Source: Streptomyces sclerotialus (GTDB lineage: Bacteria > Actinomycetota > Actinomycetes > Streptomycetales > Streptomycetaceae). Taken from it: a stretch of 64,000 nt of DNA. The stretch spans positions 259,209-323,208 of the forward strand of contig JODX01000007.1 of NCBI GenBank assembly GCA_000719105.1, written 5' to 3'. Position 1 is the stretch's first letter. The number at the start of each line of letters is the position of its first letter. The translations under genes were made by a program, and so were the position numbers. This document shows positions 26,284 to 35,441 of this stretch, in pieces. The notes beneath the pieces are model-generated. The model was given only the letters and a program-made list of their open reading frames with translations, ran no database searches and was not told the origin of the DNA.

Positions 26284-28467
26284 TCAGCCGAAGACGCCGA
26301 ACTCGTGCAGCGAGTAGCCCCAGCCGGTGCCACGCGCCGTCAGGTGCAGTCGTACGTGACGCGCGGTCGCCGCGACATCGATGGTGTCCACGTCACCGTC
26401 ACCGGCGGTCATGGTGTGGACCGTGCGCCAGGTGGTGCCGTCGTCCGAGACCCGGACCTCGTAGGACTTGGCGTAGGCGGGGTCCCAGACGAGCTGGAGC
26501 CTGCGGAGGGCGGTGGCGGCGCCGAGGTCGACCTGGATCCACTGCGGGTCGCTCCAGTCGCTGGCCCAGCGCGTGTCGGCCCTGCCGTCCGTGGCCTTGG
26601 CGGGCTCGCACGGGCAGTCGCCGTACGAAGGCTGGAAGGAGGAGGCGGTGGTGGGCTTGTTCAGCGCCACGTTCGTGCCGGTGACCGGCGGGGCGACGAC
26701 CTTGACCGACTTCGTCTCGATGCCGGCGTTGCCGTGGCCGTCCTCGGCCTGGAGGTACACCTTCCACACGCCGAGCTTCTCGGGGGCCGTCACGGCGAAG
26801 GTCCCGTTGCCGGTGGACCGCCACTCGGCCTCGACCAGGCGCTTGTCGCCGTTCGCGTAGGTGCCGCTGAGGAAGACCTTGTACGTGACCGGGTCGCCGT
26901 CGGGGTCGCGCACGTCCGCGCGGACGGTGAACTCGCCGCCCGCCGGGGCGGACGAGGCGGGGCCGACGGCCATGTCGTTGATGACGGGAGGGGTGTTGTC
27001 ACCGCTGGTCGATCCGCTGTACGCCTTCTTGACGGCGTAGTAGGACAGCCTCTTCAGCCCGTCGGGCACGAGGTTGAACCAGACTCCGCCGAAGTCGTGC
27101 TCGACGCCGTAGTGGAAGAGGGTGGCGCCGAGCGCGACGCCCCGGTGGCCGGTGATGCAGTTCCAGGCCTCGGAGTACCCCTCGGCCTTCTGCACGTCGG
27201 TCGGCTCGTCGGGGACACCGTTGGCGTCGTCGGGCACCTCCCACTCACCGGCCGGTCCGCCCTCGGTGATGAGGTACGGCTTGGTGTAGCCGCCCTCCTC
27301 CCAGTCCTCCTGGACGCCGCAGACGTCGCCGTAGGAGTTCATCGAGTACAGGTCGAGGTCGGGCGCGTTGCGCTGGTAGTACGGCCAGGCTCCCGTCCAG
27401 GCGTCGGTCGAGGTGACGGGGTGGTCGGGGTCGATGCCGTGGATCTTCTTGGCGACGTCGTTGACGAAGGCGGTGTAGGCGTTGCGCTGCGCCTCCAGCT
27501 CCGTCCCGCTGTAACAGTTCTGCAGGCCGAGGACCGACTCGTTGCCGACGTTCCACATGAGGGTCGCCGGGTGGCTCTTGTACGCCTCCACCCACTTGGC
27601 GAACTCGGTGAGCATGTTGTTCTTGTACGTGGTGTCGGTGACGTAGTCGACGCAGCCGCCGGAGCCGGGTCCGCCGCCGGGCTGCAGCCAGAAGCCGTTG
27701 ACGACGCGGATGCCGTGCGCGGCGGCGGTGTCGAGCAGAGGCTCGGTGGAGCCGTCGGTGCCCCAGGTGCGGATCGTGTTGACGCCCATGGACTTGACGT
27801 CGGGCATGTACTTGGGCGCGTCCGCGATGGCGGGGCCCCAGGTCAGGCCCTTGACGGTGTACGGCTGGCCACCGACGGTCAGCTGCCAGTTCCCCTGTGA
27901 GCCGGTGACCTCGACCGCTCCCGCAGCGGGCGGTGTGCCGTCCGTGGTCCCGTACACCTGGAACTCCCACAGGGAGTAGCCGTAGCCGCCGGAACGCTCG
28001 GTGCCCAGCATGCGGACGTAGCGTCCGGAGCCGGAGACGGCGAGCTCGTCCGTGCCGCCGTCACCGCCGGTCACGGTCTTCAGGGTCCGCCAGTCCGTGC
28101 CGTTGTCGGACGCCTGGATCTGATAGCTCTTGCCGTACGCGCCCTCCCAGGTCAGCACCACACGGCTGAGGTCGGACCGCTGTCCGAGGTCGACCTGGAA
28201 CCACTGCGGGGCGCTCCACTCGCTGGCCCAGCGGGTGCCGGTGAGGTTGCCGTCGACGGCTGCCGAGGGGGCGTAGCCGTCGCCTTCCTGGGACGAGGCG
28301 GTGGCGGGCCTGCCCTGGGAGAGCAGGGTCTCCGCGGCCTGGGCGGGCGGAGCGGCGAGGGCGAGCGACGACGCCACCAGTGCGCCGAGTGCGAGCAGGG
28401 GGACGGCGCGGCGGCCGGATGGTCTGCGGTACAGGTGCAGGTACGGGTACGAGGCGGCTGTGGACAC
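26284..28467 (-). CDS. Secreted GH2-like TIM-barrel glycosidase with two CBM32 modules
   Basis: A 727-residue secreted enzyme. A signal peptide (to about residue 45, PAQAA) is followed by an F5/8 type C (CBM32) module (about 46-174), a (beta/alpha)8 domain (about 185-500) and a second CBM32 (about 595-727), with an Ig-like linker between. In the barrel, E310 in NVGNES is the expected acid/base and E402 in LITEGGPAGEW the likely nucleophile, as in clan A enzymes of the GH2/GH5 type. The substrate is unclear; CBM32 modules often bind galactosides or glucans. GTG 28467 follows AGGAG. Confidence 0.8.
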   Translation of the reverse strand: MSTAASYPYLHLYRRPSGRRAVPLLALGALVASSLALAAPPAQAAETLLSQGRPATASSQEGDGYAPSAAVDGNLTGTRWASEWSAPQWFQVDLGQRSDLSRVVLTWEGAYGKSYQIQASDNGTDWRTLKTVTGGDGGTDELAVSGSGRYVRMLGTERSGGYGYSLWEFQVYGTTDGTPPAAGAVEVTGSQGNWQLTVGGQPYTVKGLTWGPAIADAPKYMPDVKSMGVNTIRTWGTDGSTEPLLDTAAAHGIRVVNGFWLQPGGGPGSGGCVDYVTDTTYKNNMLTEFAKWVEAYKSHPATLMWNVGNESVLGLQNCYSGTELEAQRNAYTAFVNDVAKKIHGIDPDHPVTSTDAWTGAWPYYQRNAPDLDLYSMNSYGDVCGVQEDWEEGGYTKPYLITEGGPAGEWEVPDDANGVPDEPTDVQKAEGYSEAWNCITGHRGVALGATLFHYGVEHDFGGVWFNLVPDGLKRLSYYAVKKAYSGSTSGDNTPPVINDMAVGPASSAPAGGEFTVRADVRDPDGDPVTYKVFLSGTYANGDKRLVEAEWRSTGNGTFAVTAPEKLGVWKVYLQAEDGHGNAGIETKSVKVVAPPVTGTNVALNKPTTASSFQPSYGDCPCEPAKATDGRADTRWASDWSDPQWIQVDLGAATALRRLQLVWDPAYAKSYEVRVSDDGTTWRTVHTMTAGDGDVDTIDVAATARHVRLHLTARGTGWGYSLHEFGVFG

Positions 28468-28528
28468 ATCTGCTCCTGCGGGTCGGGGAGAGCCGATGGG
28501 GCGGAACTGGGGGAGCTCCGTGTGATGT

Positions 28529-28572
28529 CCCCTCCGGGCCGGGGCGCGGGGATGTCACCCGGCCCGGAGGGG
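28529..28572. terminator. Strong hairpin between the two CBM32 enzyme genes
   Basis: Two perfect 12-base arms (28529-28540 and 28561-28572, CCCCTCCGGGCC and its complement) enclose a 20-base loop. It lies 25 bases after the stop of the beta-helix gene and ahead of the GH2-like gene, both on the minus strand, so it probably ends or attenuates the upstream transcript. Confidence 0.6.
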
Positions 28573-28596
28573 AGTTGTGGCCGGCGGGCGGTTCGG

Positions 28597-30792
28597 TCAG
28601 GGGTAGGACACGACCGTGGACGGCACGGTCGAGGTGCCGGCGGGCACCGTGGAGGCGCCGGTGTCGTTGATGACGTGGTTGTAGTGGCCCATGCCGCCGA
28701 GGGAGACCACGAGGAGGCTGTGGAACTTCACCCCTGCCTTGACCGGTGCCTTGAAGCCGTGGTCCTGGCGGATGTTCGGGTCGACGTTGTAGTTGCAGTA
28801 GCTGCCCAGGCCCCATGCCTCATGGGTGTCGACCGAGTCGTCGACCCGGTAGGCCGCGTACCCCTTGGTGTCGCCGTTCTGGATGGCGGCCTGGTTCGGG
28901 GCGTCGTACGCCTTCTCGTTCTGGTAGAAGATCGTCCGGCCGCGTTCGCCGTACCACTCGACGTCGTACTTGTTGAAGTGCTCGACGAACAGTCCGGTGG
29001 CCAGGACGTCGTCGCCGTTGACGCGGACGCCGTAGTCGGCGCGGTTGGTCTCCCAGCCGACGCCGTCGCCGTGGTCGGCCCGCCACACCCAGGTGTGGTC
29101 GATGATGGTGTCGTCGTTGTTGACCACCATGCTGGTGGTGGCCTTGCCCGCGCCCGCGCCGCCGATGCGGAGGTAGACGTCCTGCACGGTGGTGGGGTTG
29201 GCCGCGTGGTCGGCGGACGCGCCCTGCGGGCCGATCTCCAGCAGGGTGGGTGAGTTGACCGGTCCGGCGTCGATGAGGAAGCCGGCGAGCCGTACTCCGT
29301 CGACGTCGGCGACCTTCATGGCGGTCACCCCGTTGTCCGGGACGATCGTGGCGAGGCCGAGGCCCAGGACAATGGTGTTCGCCCGGTCGACGTCGATCGT
29401 CCGGTCGACGTGGTAGACGCCAGGGGTGAAGAGCAGGTGCAGGCCCTGGCCGAGGGCGGCGTTGATGGTGGCGGCCGTGGCGCCGGGCTTGACGACGTAG
29501 AACCTGCTCAGCGGGATCGACTCGCCCTGCGGGGTGCCGTTCGCCCAGGTGGTGCCGCGTGCGTTGGTGCGCTTGGCGGGGGCGAAGACCTTGTACTCGT
29601 TGCCGTCCAGGTAGAGGAAGGGCTTCTCGCGGGAGATCGGCGTCGTGTCGAGCGTGGTGTAGCGGGGCTCGGGGAAGCCGGTGGCGGGAGCGCCCTCGGT
29701 ACCTGAGAAGACCTGGTTCCAGACGCTGTTGGACCAGCCGCCGATGGAGCTGTCGCGGGTGTACCACTGCTGCTGCGAGTAGTTGCCGACCTGGCCGTCG
29801 ATCCTGCTGTCGGCGATGTAGCCGCCGCTGGCCCAGCCGTAGCCGTTGGGCGCGAGGTTGAGGCCGCCCTTGACGTGCATCCGGCGGAAGGAGGCGGCCT
29901 GGGACACCGCCCAGCGGTTGGTGCCGTTGACCGGTTTCACGGCGAGGTTCTCCGCGCCGCGCCAGAAGTTCTGGGTGGCGTTGCCGTTGAACCAGCCGGC
30001 GTCGACGGTGATGTCACCGTTGATCGTCGTGTCGTCGGGGCGCAGGCCGAGGCCGGCGATCTGGGTGTAGAAGCCGATCTGGGCGTTGAGGTTGTCGTAC
30101 GTGCCCGGCTTGAAGAGGAAGGCGTGCCGGCCGGAGCCGAACTGGGCCGACTCCTGCTCCTTGAAGACCTGGTCCAGCTTGGCCTGGATGCCGGGCGTGG
30201 ACGGGTCGAAGACGTGCACGTTCGGGCCGAGGTCGCCGCCGCCCGGGATGGGCGTTCCCGGGTCGTCGCCAGTGGTGCCGTACACCTTGAACTCCCAGAG
30301 GGAGTAGCCGTATCCGGTGGCGCGGGCGGTTCCGTACATGCGGACGTAGCGGGCGGTGCCGGAGACGTTCACGGTCTCCGTGCCCCCGGCGCCGGTGGTG
30401 GTGGAGTAGGCCGTCGACCAGTCCGTGCCGTTCTGGGACGTCTCGATCCGGTACGACTTGGCGTAGGCGGCCTCCCAGCGCAGCTCGACCTGGCTGAGGG
30501 AGGCGGGGGCGCCGAGGTCGACACGGATCCACTGCGGGTCGGAGGCGGCGCTGGACCAGCGGGTGCCGTTGTCGCCGTCGACGGCCGCGGTCGCCGGGGT
30601 GCCGTAGTGCTCCTGGCTGGAGGCGGTGACCGGCTTGCCCTGGGACAACAGTGCTGGTGCGGCCTGGGCTCGCGCGGCGGGGACGACGGAGAGCAGGGCG
30701 GCGGCCAGAGCGGCGACCAGGACGCCGACGAGGCCGCGGCGGCCGGGTCTGCGCGGAACCGGCGCTGCCGGGGGTGTGCCGACAGGGGGCAT
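28597..30792 (-). CDS. Secreted parallel beta-helix protein with CBM32, GH55-like
   Basis: A 731-residue secreted protein. After a signal peptide (to about ARAQAAPAL) there is a CBM32 module (about residues 55-180) and a long right-handed beta-helix region resembling the pectate-lyase-3/GH55 fold (HVFDPSTPGIQAKLDQ, HAFLFKPGTY, FTPGVYHVDRTIDVDRANTIVLGLGLAT, THEAWGLGSYCNYN). GH55 enzymes cleave beta-1,3-glucan; that activity is inferred. ATG 30792 is chosen because AAGGAG sits seven bases upstream and the signal peptide follows; a longer frame to 30951 looks non-coding. A palindromic operator lies 29 bases upstream. Confidence 0.75.
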   Translation of the reverse strand: MPPVGTPPAAPVPRRPGRRGLVGVLVAALAAALLSVVPAARAQAAPALLSQGKPVTASSQEHYGTPATAAVDGDNGTRWSSAASDPQWIRVDLGAPASLSQVELRWEAAYAKSYRIETSQNGTDWSTAYSTTTGAGGTETVNVSGTARYVRMYGTARATGYGYSLWEFKVYGTTGDDPGTPIPGGGDLGPNVHVFDPSTPGIQAKLDQVFKEQESAQFGSGRHAFLFKPGTYDNLNAQIGFYTQIAGLGLRPDDTTINGDITVDAGWFNGNATQNFWRGAENLAVKPVNGTNRWAVSQAASFRRMHVKGGLNLAPNGYGWASGGYIADSRIDGQVGNYSQQQWYTRDSSIGGWSNSVWNQVFSGTEGAPATGFPEPRYTTLDTTPISREKPFLYLDGNEYKVFAPAKRTNARGTTWANGTPQGESIPLSRFYVVKPGATAATINAALGQGLHLLFTPGVYHVDRTIDVDRANTIVLGLGLATIVPDNGVTAMKVADVDGVRLAGFLIDAGPVNSPTLLEIGPQGASADHAANPTTVQDVYLRIGGAGAGKATTSMVVNNDDTIIDHTWVWRADHGDGVGWETNRADYGVRVNGDDVLATGLFVEHFNKYDVEWYGERGRTIFYQNEKAYDAPNQAAIQNGDTKGYAAYRVDDSVDTHEAWGLGSYCNYNVDPNIRQDHGFKAPVKAGVKFHSLLVVSLGGMGHYNHVINDTGASTVPAGTSTVPSTVVSYP

Positions 30793-30820
30793 GGGGGGAC
30801 TCCTTGACACGGAAGGGGCG

Positions 30821-30834
30821 GGAGAGCGCTCTCC
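30821..30834. promoter_or_regulatory. LacI-type operator before the GH55-like gene
   Basis: GGAGAGCGCTCTCC is a perfect 14-base palindrome with a central AGCGCT, similar to but distinct from the CebR box seen at 35329. It lies 29 bases ahead of the GH55-like start. A LacI-family repressor encoded elsewhere would be the expected ligand. Confidence 0.6.
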
Positions 30835-30895
30835 GGAACCTTGGCTGCCATGGCGGCCGCGGTCAAGGCTTCGAACATGGCTTTTCTTTTGGCTT

Positions 30896-30906
30896 GCATT
30901 AAATGC
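30896..30906. promoter_or_regulatory. Small palindrome GCATTAAATGC
   Basis: An 11-base palindrome with five-base arms in an A/T-rich patch between the AraC regulator and the GH55-like gene. It may be part of the promoter or a regulator half-site; support is weak. Confidence 0.3.
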
Positions 30907-30979
30907 TGGTCGAGGGTTCGGAGAGTCCTGGGGGGACCGGGCGAAGTGCAAGCGCGCGCCGGGGGAACACCCGGCTCCG

Positions 30980-31085
30980 GTGCCCGGTATCCGGCGCCCG
31001 GTATCCGGCGCCCGGCAAGCGGCGCTCGGCGCCTGGCGACGGGCGCCCCGGCATCCGGCACTTGGCGCCTGGCGACCGGCGCCCC
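30980..31085. repeat. Degenerate 14-base tandem repeats
   Basis: About seven imperfect copies of a 14-base unit like GCGCCCGGTATCCG follow one another immediately downstream of the AraC gene. The first two full copies are nearly identical and later copies drift. They are non-coding and could act as a structured trailer. Confidence 0.75.
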
Positions 31086-31088
31086 GCC

Positions 31089-31994
31089 TCAGCCCTTCGT
31101 CAGCGACCGGAACTCGGTCGGTGTCATCCCGGTGTGCTGCCGGAAGAAGGCGCTGAAGACGGTCGGGTAGGCGAACCCGATGCGTTCGCTGATGGCGGCC
31201 GGCGGCAGCGAGGTGTGGATGAGCAGGCGTTTCGCCTCCAGCAGCACCCGGTCGTCGATGTAGCGCTTGGCTCCGCAGCCGAGGGCCGCCCGGGTGGCCC
31301 GGGTGAGCGTCCGGGCGCTGTAGCCGAGCCGGGCGGCGTAGTCCTCGACCCGGTGGGTGCGGCCGAAGCCCTCCTCCACGGCCCGGCGGAACAGATGGAA
31401 CGGTTCGCCGGCGCCCGAGTGGGTCTGCTGCCGCGGGTCGGCGAGGTGGACGAGCCGGATGAGGATCACCGAGAGCAGGTCGCGCAACGTCTCGACGTAC
31501 GCCTCCAGCGCCAGGCCGGTCAGGTCGGCGTGCTCCTCGACCAGGGCGTCCAGAAGGCGGTGCAGCGCGGTGCGTCGCGCCGCGTCCGGAGTGACGAGGC
31601 GGTACGAGGTGTGCTCGCCTTCCCGGATCAGGGCGTCGGTCGCGGCGCTGGGGAAGCCCGACGGGAAGACCAGCACGGTGGCGTCACCGTCCCCGGGCCC
31701 TTCGGGGAACTGCAGCACCTGACCGGGCCAGACCCACAGCCAGTCGCCCGGCCCGACGACGTACGAGGTGAAGTCCACGGAGCAGGTCAGCCGCCCGCTC
31801 CGCACCGCGACGATCAGGTGGAAGGCCGGCCGTACGGGCACGGTGAGCGGCAGTTCGCGTTCGACGCCACGGACGGCGAGTCCGGGGAGGTCGAGGACCT
31901 CCAGGCCCGGGGGCCGTCCGGGCGTGGGACGGTAGGCGACCGTCGGAATCCCGCTGGGCCGACGGCCGGCCGCGAACTGTCCGTTTTTCTTCAT
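31089..31994 (-). CDS. AraC-family transcriptional regulator
   Basis: A 301-residue regulator. Residues 40-125 form a cupin-like ligand domain (FHLIVAVRSGRLTCSVDFTSYVVGPGDWLWVWPGQV region) and the C-terminal 95 residues hold the double helix-turn-helix of the AraC family (RVEDYAARLGYSARTLTRATRA, then ISERIGFAYPTVFSAFFRQHTGMTPTEFR, quoted as two separate helices). It lies upstream of the GH55-like gene in the same direction and divergent from the quercetinase operon, so it could control either or both. Confidence 0.9.
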   Translation of the reverse strand: MKKNGQFAAGRRPSGIPTVAYRPTPGRPPGLEVLDLPGLAVRGVERELPLTVPVRPAFHLIVAVRSGRLTCSVDFTSYVVGPGDWLWVWPGQVLQFPEGPGDGDATVLVFPSGFPSAATDALIREGEHTSYRLVTPDAARRTALHRLLDALVEEHADLTGLALEAYVETLRDLLSVILIRLVHLADPRQQTHSGAGEPFHLFRRAVEEGFGRTHRVEDYAARLGYSARTLTRATRAALGCGAKRYIDDRVLLEAKRLLIHTSLPPAAISERIGFAYPTVFSAFFRQHTGMTPTEFRSLTKG

Positions 31995-32215
31995 CGCGTG
32001 CCCGAGTGTATGCCGACCGTCCTCCGCAGCCGGTTCTAGGTTGAACGGAGGCAGGTGCCGCCGAGGACGAGCCGCGAACGTCCCGGCCCTGCCCCCCGGC
32101 GCGTCGTCCGGAAGACGCGCGGCGCCGCGGGCCGCCGCTGACCGCGGCCGCCCCGACCACTCGTCCGAGCCCGGCCGAGTGCTGTCCTGACCTGCACCCC
32201 TCAGGGAGGTTCTCC

Positions 32216-32776
32216 ATGACCATCGAGTTCGCCACCCGCTACCGTCAGCGCTCCCACATCCCGCCCGAGCCGGGGAAGCCGTACTTCATCGAGAAGGGCG
32301 AGGGCGACCGCGCCCACCTGTTCGGCGATCTGTTCACCATCTACGCCGGCGGCGAGCAGACCGAGAACACCTTCAACTTCTTCACCTGCGACGGCCCCAA
32401 GGGCGACATCATCCCCGCCCACTCCCACCCGGACACCTACGAGGTCTTCTACATCGCCGAAGGCGCGGTGCGGCTGTTCGTGGAGGACCTGGAGGGCGAG
32501 CAGTACGAGAGGCTGCTCTCGGTGGGTGACTTCGGGTTCGTGCCGAAGAACTGCCCGCACGCGTACCGCATCGAGCGCCACCATTCCCGGATCGTCGGCG
32601 TGGCGGCCGGCCCGGGCGGCACCTTCGAGCGGTTCTTCGAGAACCTCGGCACGCCCACCGACGAGCACGGCCTGCCCCGCACGCCGTACATCCCCGACCC
32701 GCAGAAGTTCGGGACCGTGCCCCAGAAGTACGACGTGACCTTCCTGCCCGACCACCAGTGGCGTACCGGGAGCTGA
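32216..32776 (+). CDS. queD: Quercetin 2,3-dioxygenase (monocupin quercetinase)
   Basis: A 186-residue single-domain cupin closely resembling the quercetinase of Streptomyces sp. FLA in length and sequence pattern. The metal ligands expected from that family are all present at the expected places: His69 and His71 in PAHSH, Glu76 in YEVFY, and His115 in KNCPHAY. The enzyme opens the flavonol C-ring, releasing carbon monoxide and a depside. AGGGAGG precedes the ATG. It heads a tight operon with two XapX peptides, an ACMSD-like amidohydrolase and an alpha/beta hydrolase. Confidence 0.9.
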   Translation: MTIEFATRYRQRSHIPPEPGKPYFIEKGEGDRAHLFGDLFTIYAGGEQTENTFNFFTCDGPKGDIIPAHSHPDTYEVFYIAEGAVRLFVEDLEGEQYERLLSVGDFGFVPKNCPHAYRIERHHSRIVGVAAGPGGTFERFFENLGTPTDEHGLPRTPYIPDPQKFGTVPQKYDVTFLPDHQWRTGS

Positions 32777-32779
32777 TCC

Positions 32780-32926
32780 ATGCCGTACGTGAAGGCCCTG
32801 CTGGCCGGAGTCCTGGTCGGCGCGGCCTATGCGGTGGTGCGGGTGAAGTCGCCCGCACCGCCTCCGGTCGCGCTGATCGGTCTGCTGGGCATGCTGCTCG
32901 GCCAGGCGACGCTGGGGGCCCTGTGA
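32780..32926 (+). CDS. XapX-domain small membrane protein
   Basis: A 48-residue peptide with two hydrophobic segments: VKALLAGVLVGAAYAVVRV and VALIGLLGMLLGQATLGAL, joined by SPAPPP. This matches the XapX domain, a short two-helix membrane unit of unknown role often found in catabolic operons. The ATG follows the quercetinase stop by three bases and the stop overlaps the next start as GTGA, so all three genes are coupled. Confidence 0.8.
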   Translation: MPYVKALLAGVLVGAAYAVVRVKSPAPPPVALIGLLGMLLGQATLGAL

Positions 32927-33171
32927 CCACCCCCGCCGCCCGCGGCCGCGGCTTCGCACGCAAGGCCGGCCTCTCGTTCGCGGCCGGCCTGCTCATGGGC
33001 GCCCTGTACTGGGCGCTGGACATCACCTCGCCCGCGCCGCCGCTCGTCGGCCTGACCGGGCTGGCCGGAATCCTGCTCGGCGAACGTGCCGCCACCGCGG
33101 TCCGCGACCGCCTGCCCCGACGCTCACCCTCCCCGCCGCCCCGAGAACAAGGAGACGTCCGTGTCCCCTGA
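32923..33171 (+). CDS. Second XapX-like small membrane protein
   Basis: An 82-residue protein starting at GTG 32923 inside the GTGA junction with the first XapX gene. It has the same two-helix plan (FAAGLLMGALYWAL, then SPAPPLVGLTGLAGILLGERA) but with an extra basic N-terminus and a Pro/Arg-rich tail. It overlaps the start of the amidohydrolase by 11 bases. It looks like a diverged duplicate of the first peptide; the two may form a membrane hetero-oligomer. Confidence 0.75.
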   Translation: MTTPAARGRGFARKAGLSFAAGLLMGALYWALDITSPAPPLVGLTGLAGILLGERAATAVRDRLPRRSPSPPPREQGDVRVP

Positions 33172-34171
33172 CATCCCCGCACACTCCGCCACCGACACCC
33201 AGGCACACGCCGCCGACGCCCCCGCCTACGTGGACGTCCACGCCCACTTCGTCACCGACTCCTACGTCCGCCAGGCGCGCGACGCCGGGCACGAACTCCC
33301 CGACGGGGTCCCCGCCTGGCCCACCTGGTCGGCGGAGGCCCACCTGGAGCTGATGGACCGCTGCGGCATCGAGACCTCGATGCTGTCGATCTCCTCCCCG
33401 GGCGTCCACTTCGGCGACGACGCCGCCGCCCGCCGCCTGGCCCGCGAGGTCAACGAGGCCGGCGCCGACACCGTGCGGTGCCACCCGGGCCGCTTCGGCC
33501 TGTTCGCCTCGCTGCCCCTCCCGGACGTCGACGGCGCCCTGGCGGAGATCGCCCACGCCTACGACGCCCTGGACGCCGACGGCGTGGTCCTGGAGACCAA
33601 CACCCACGGCACCTACCTCGGCGACCCCGGTCTCGAGCCCGTCTGGACCGAACTCGACCGGCGCGGCGCGGTGGTCTTCCTCCACCCGACCTCCCCGGTG
33701 TGCTGGGAGCAGTCCGCCCTCGGACGCCCCCGCCCGATGATCGAGTTCATCTTCGACACCGCCCGCACCGTCACCGACCTCCTCATGGCCGGCACCCTGG
33801 AACGCCACCGGAACATCAGGGTCATCGTGCCGCACTGCGGCGGCGCCCTCCCGATCCTGGCGGACCGCATCAACGGCTTCATGAAGATGTTCATGCCCGC
33901 CGGCACCGAGGCGCCCGACGCCCTCGAACAGCTCGGCCGCCTCTACTACGACCTCGCAGGCCCCGCCCTGCCCCGTCAGCTCCCCGCCCTGCTGGGCCTC
34001 GTCGGCACCGACCGGCTGCTGTACGGCAGCGACCACTGCTGGACCCCCGCCGCCGGAGTGGAGGCCCACGTGGCGGGCCTCGACGCCGCCCCGGCCCCCG
34101 AGGGCTCCGCGAGCTGGCGCGCCCTCACCACCGCCAACGCCCGCCGCGTCCTGCCCCGCCGGGCCCATTGA
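33161..34171 (+). CDS. ACMSD-like amidohydrolase (probable aromatic-acid decarboxylase)
   Basis: A 336-residue metal-dependent TIM-barrel enzyme of the amidohydrolase_2 family, which includes ACMSD and gamma-resorcylate decarboxylase. Metal-binding motifs are visible: VDVHAHF, FLHPTSP, VPHCGGALP and LYGSDHCW. GTG 33161 follows AAGGAG. Family members decarboxylate hydroxylated benzoates without cofactors. In this operon a phloroglucinol-carboxylate type product of quercetin cleavage would be an attractive substrate, but that is inference from context. Confidence 0.85.
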   Translation: MSPDIPAHSATDTQAHAADAPAYVDVHAHFVTDSYVRQARDAGHELPDGVPAWPTWSAEAHLELMDRCGIETSMLSISSPGVHFGDDAAARRLAREVNEAGADTVRCHPGRFGLFASLPLPDVDGALAEIAHAYDALDADGVVLETNTHGTYLGDPGLEPVWTELDRRGAVVFLHPTSPVCWEQSALGRPRPMIEFIFDTARTVTDLLMAGTLERHRNIRVIVPHCGGALPILADRINGFMKMFMPAGTEAPDALEQLGRLYYDLAGPALPRQLPALLGLVGTDRLLYGSDHCWTPAAGVEAHVAGLDAAPAPEGSASWRALTTANARRVLPRRAH

Positions 34172-34191
34172 GACGACGAGAGCCGCCCATC

Positions 34192-35235
<1,044 letters not shown>

Positions 35236-35300
35236 GGGCTTCGGGACTCCGGTGGCGGCGCTCCAACGGCGACCGCCGCCAGGAGTGTCTTGCACGTGTC

Positions 35301-35329
35301 TTGACGTGAACCTGGCGTAGTGGGTTCAT
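35301..35329 (+). promoter_or_regulatory. Promoter of the mannanase gene
   Basis: TTGACG at 35301-35306 and GTTCAT at 35324-35329 are 17 bases apart, a good vegetative promoter. The -10 end touches the CebR-type box, so repressor binding would block initiation. Confidence 0.55.
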
Positions 35330-35342
35330 GGGAGCGCTCCCA
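35329..35342. promoter_or_regulatory. CebR-type operator
   Basis: TGGGAGCGCTCCCA is a perfect palindrome identical to the published CebR operator of streptomycetes, which controls cellulose and cellobiose genes. It sits about 100 bases ahead of the mannanase start and overlaps the promoter. No CebR gene is encoded nearby, so the repressor would act in trans. Confidence 0.8.
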
Positions 35343-35441
35343 CTCACACACCCACCTCATCCGTTCCATCCGTCCCATCCATCCCATCCATCCATTTCTT
35401 CATGCCGCTATGTTTCTTGGCGCTCACTCCCTGGAGTCGCA

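Noticed and set aside
28597..30951. Longer start for the GH55-like protein at 30951
   Set aside because: The added 53 residues would precede a good signal peptide and cover the operator and promoter; the ATG at 30792 has AAGGAG.
33478..34191. Upstream extension of the alpha/beta hydrolase frame
   Set aside because: It overlaps the amidohydrolase in another frame and reads as Pro/Arg-rich background; homology starts only after 34320.
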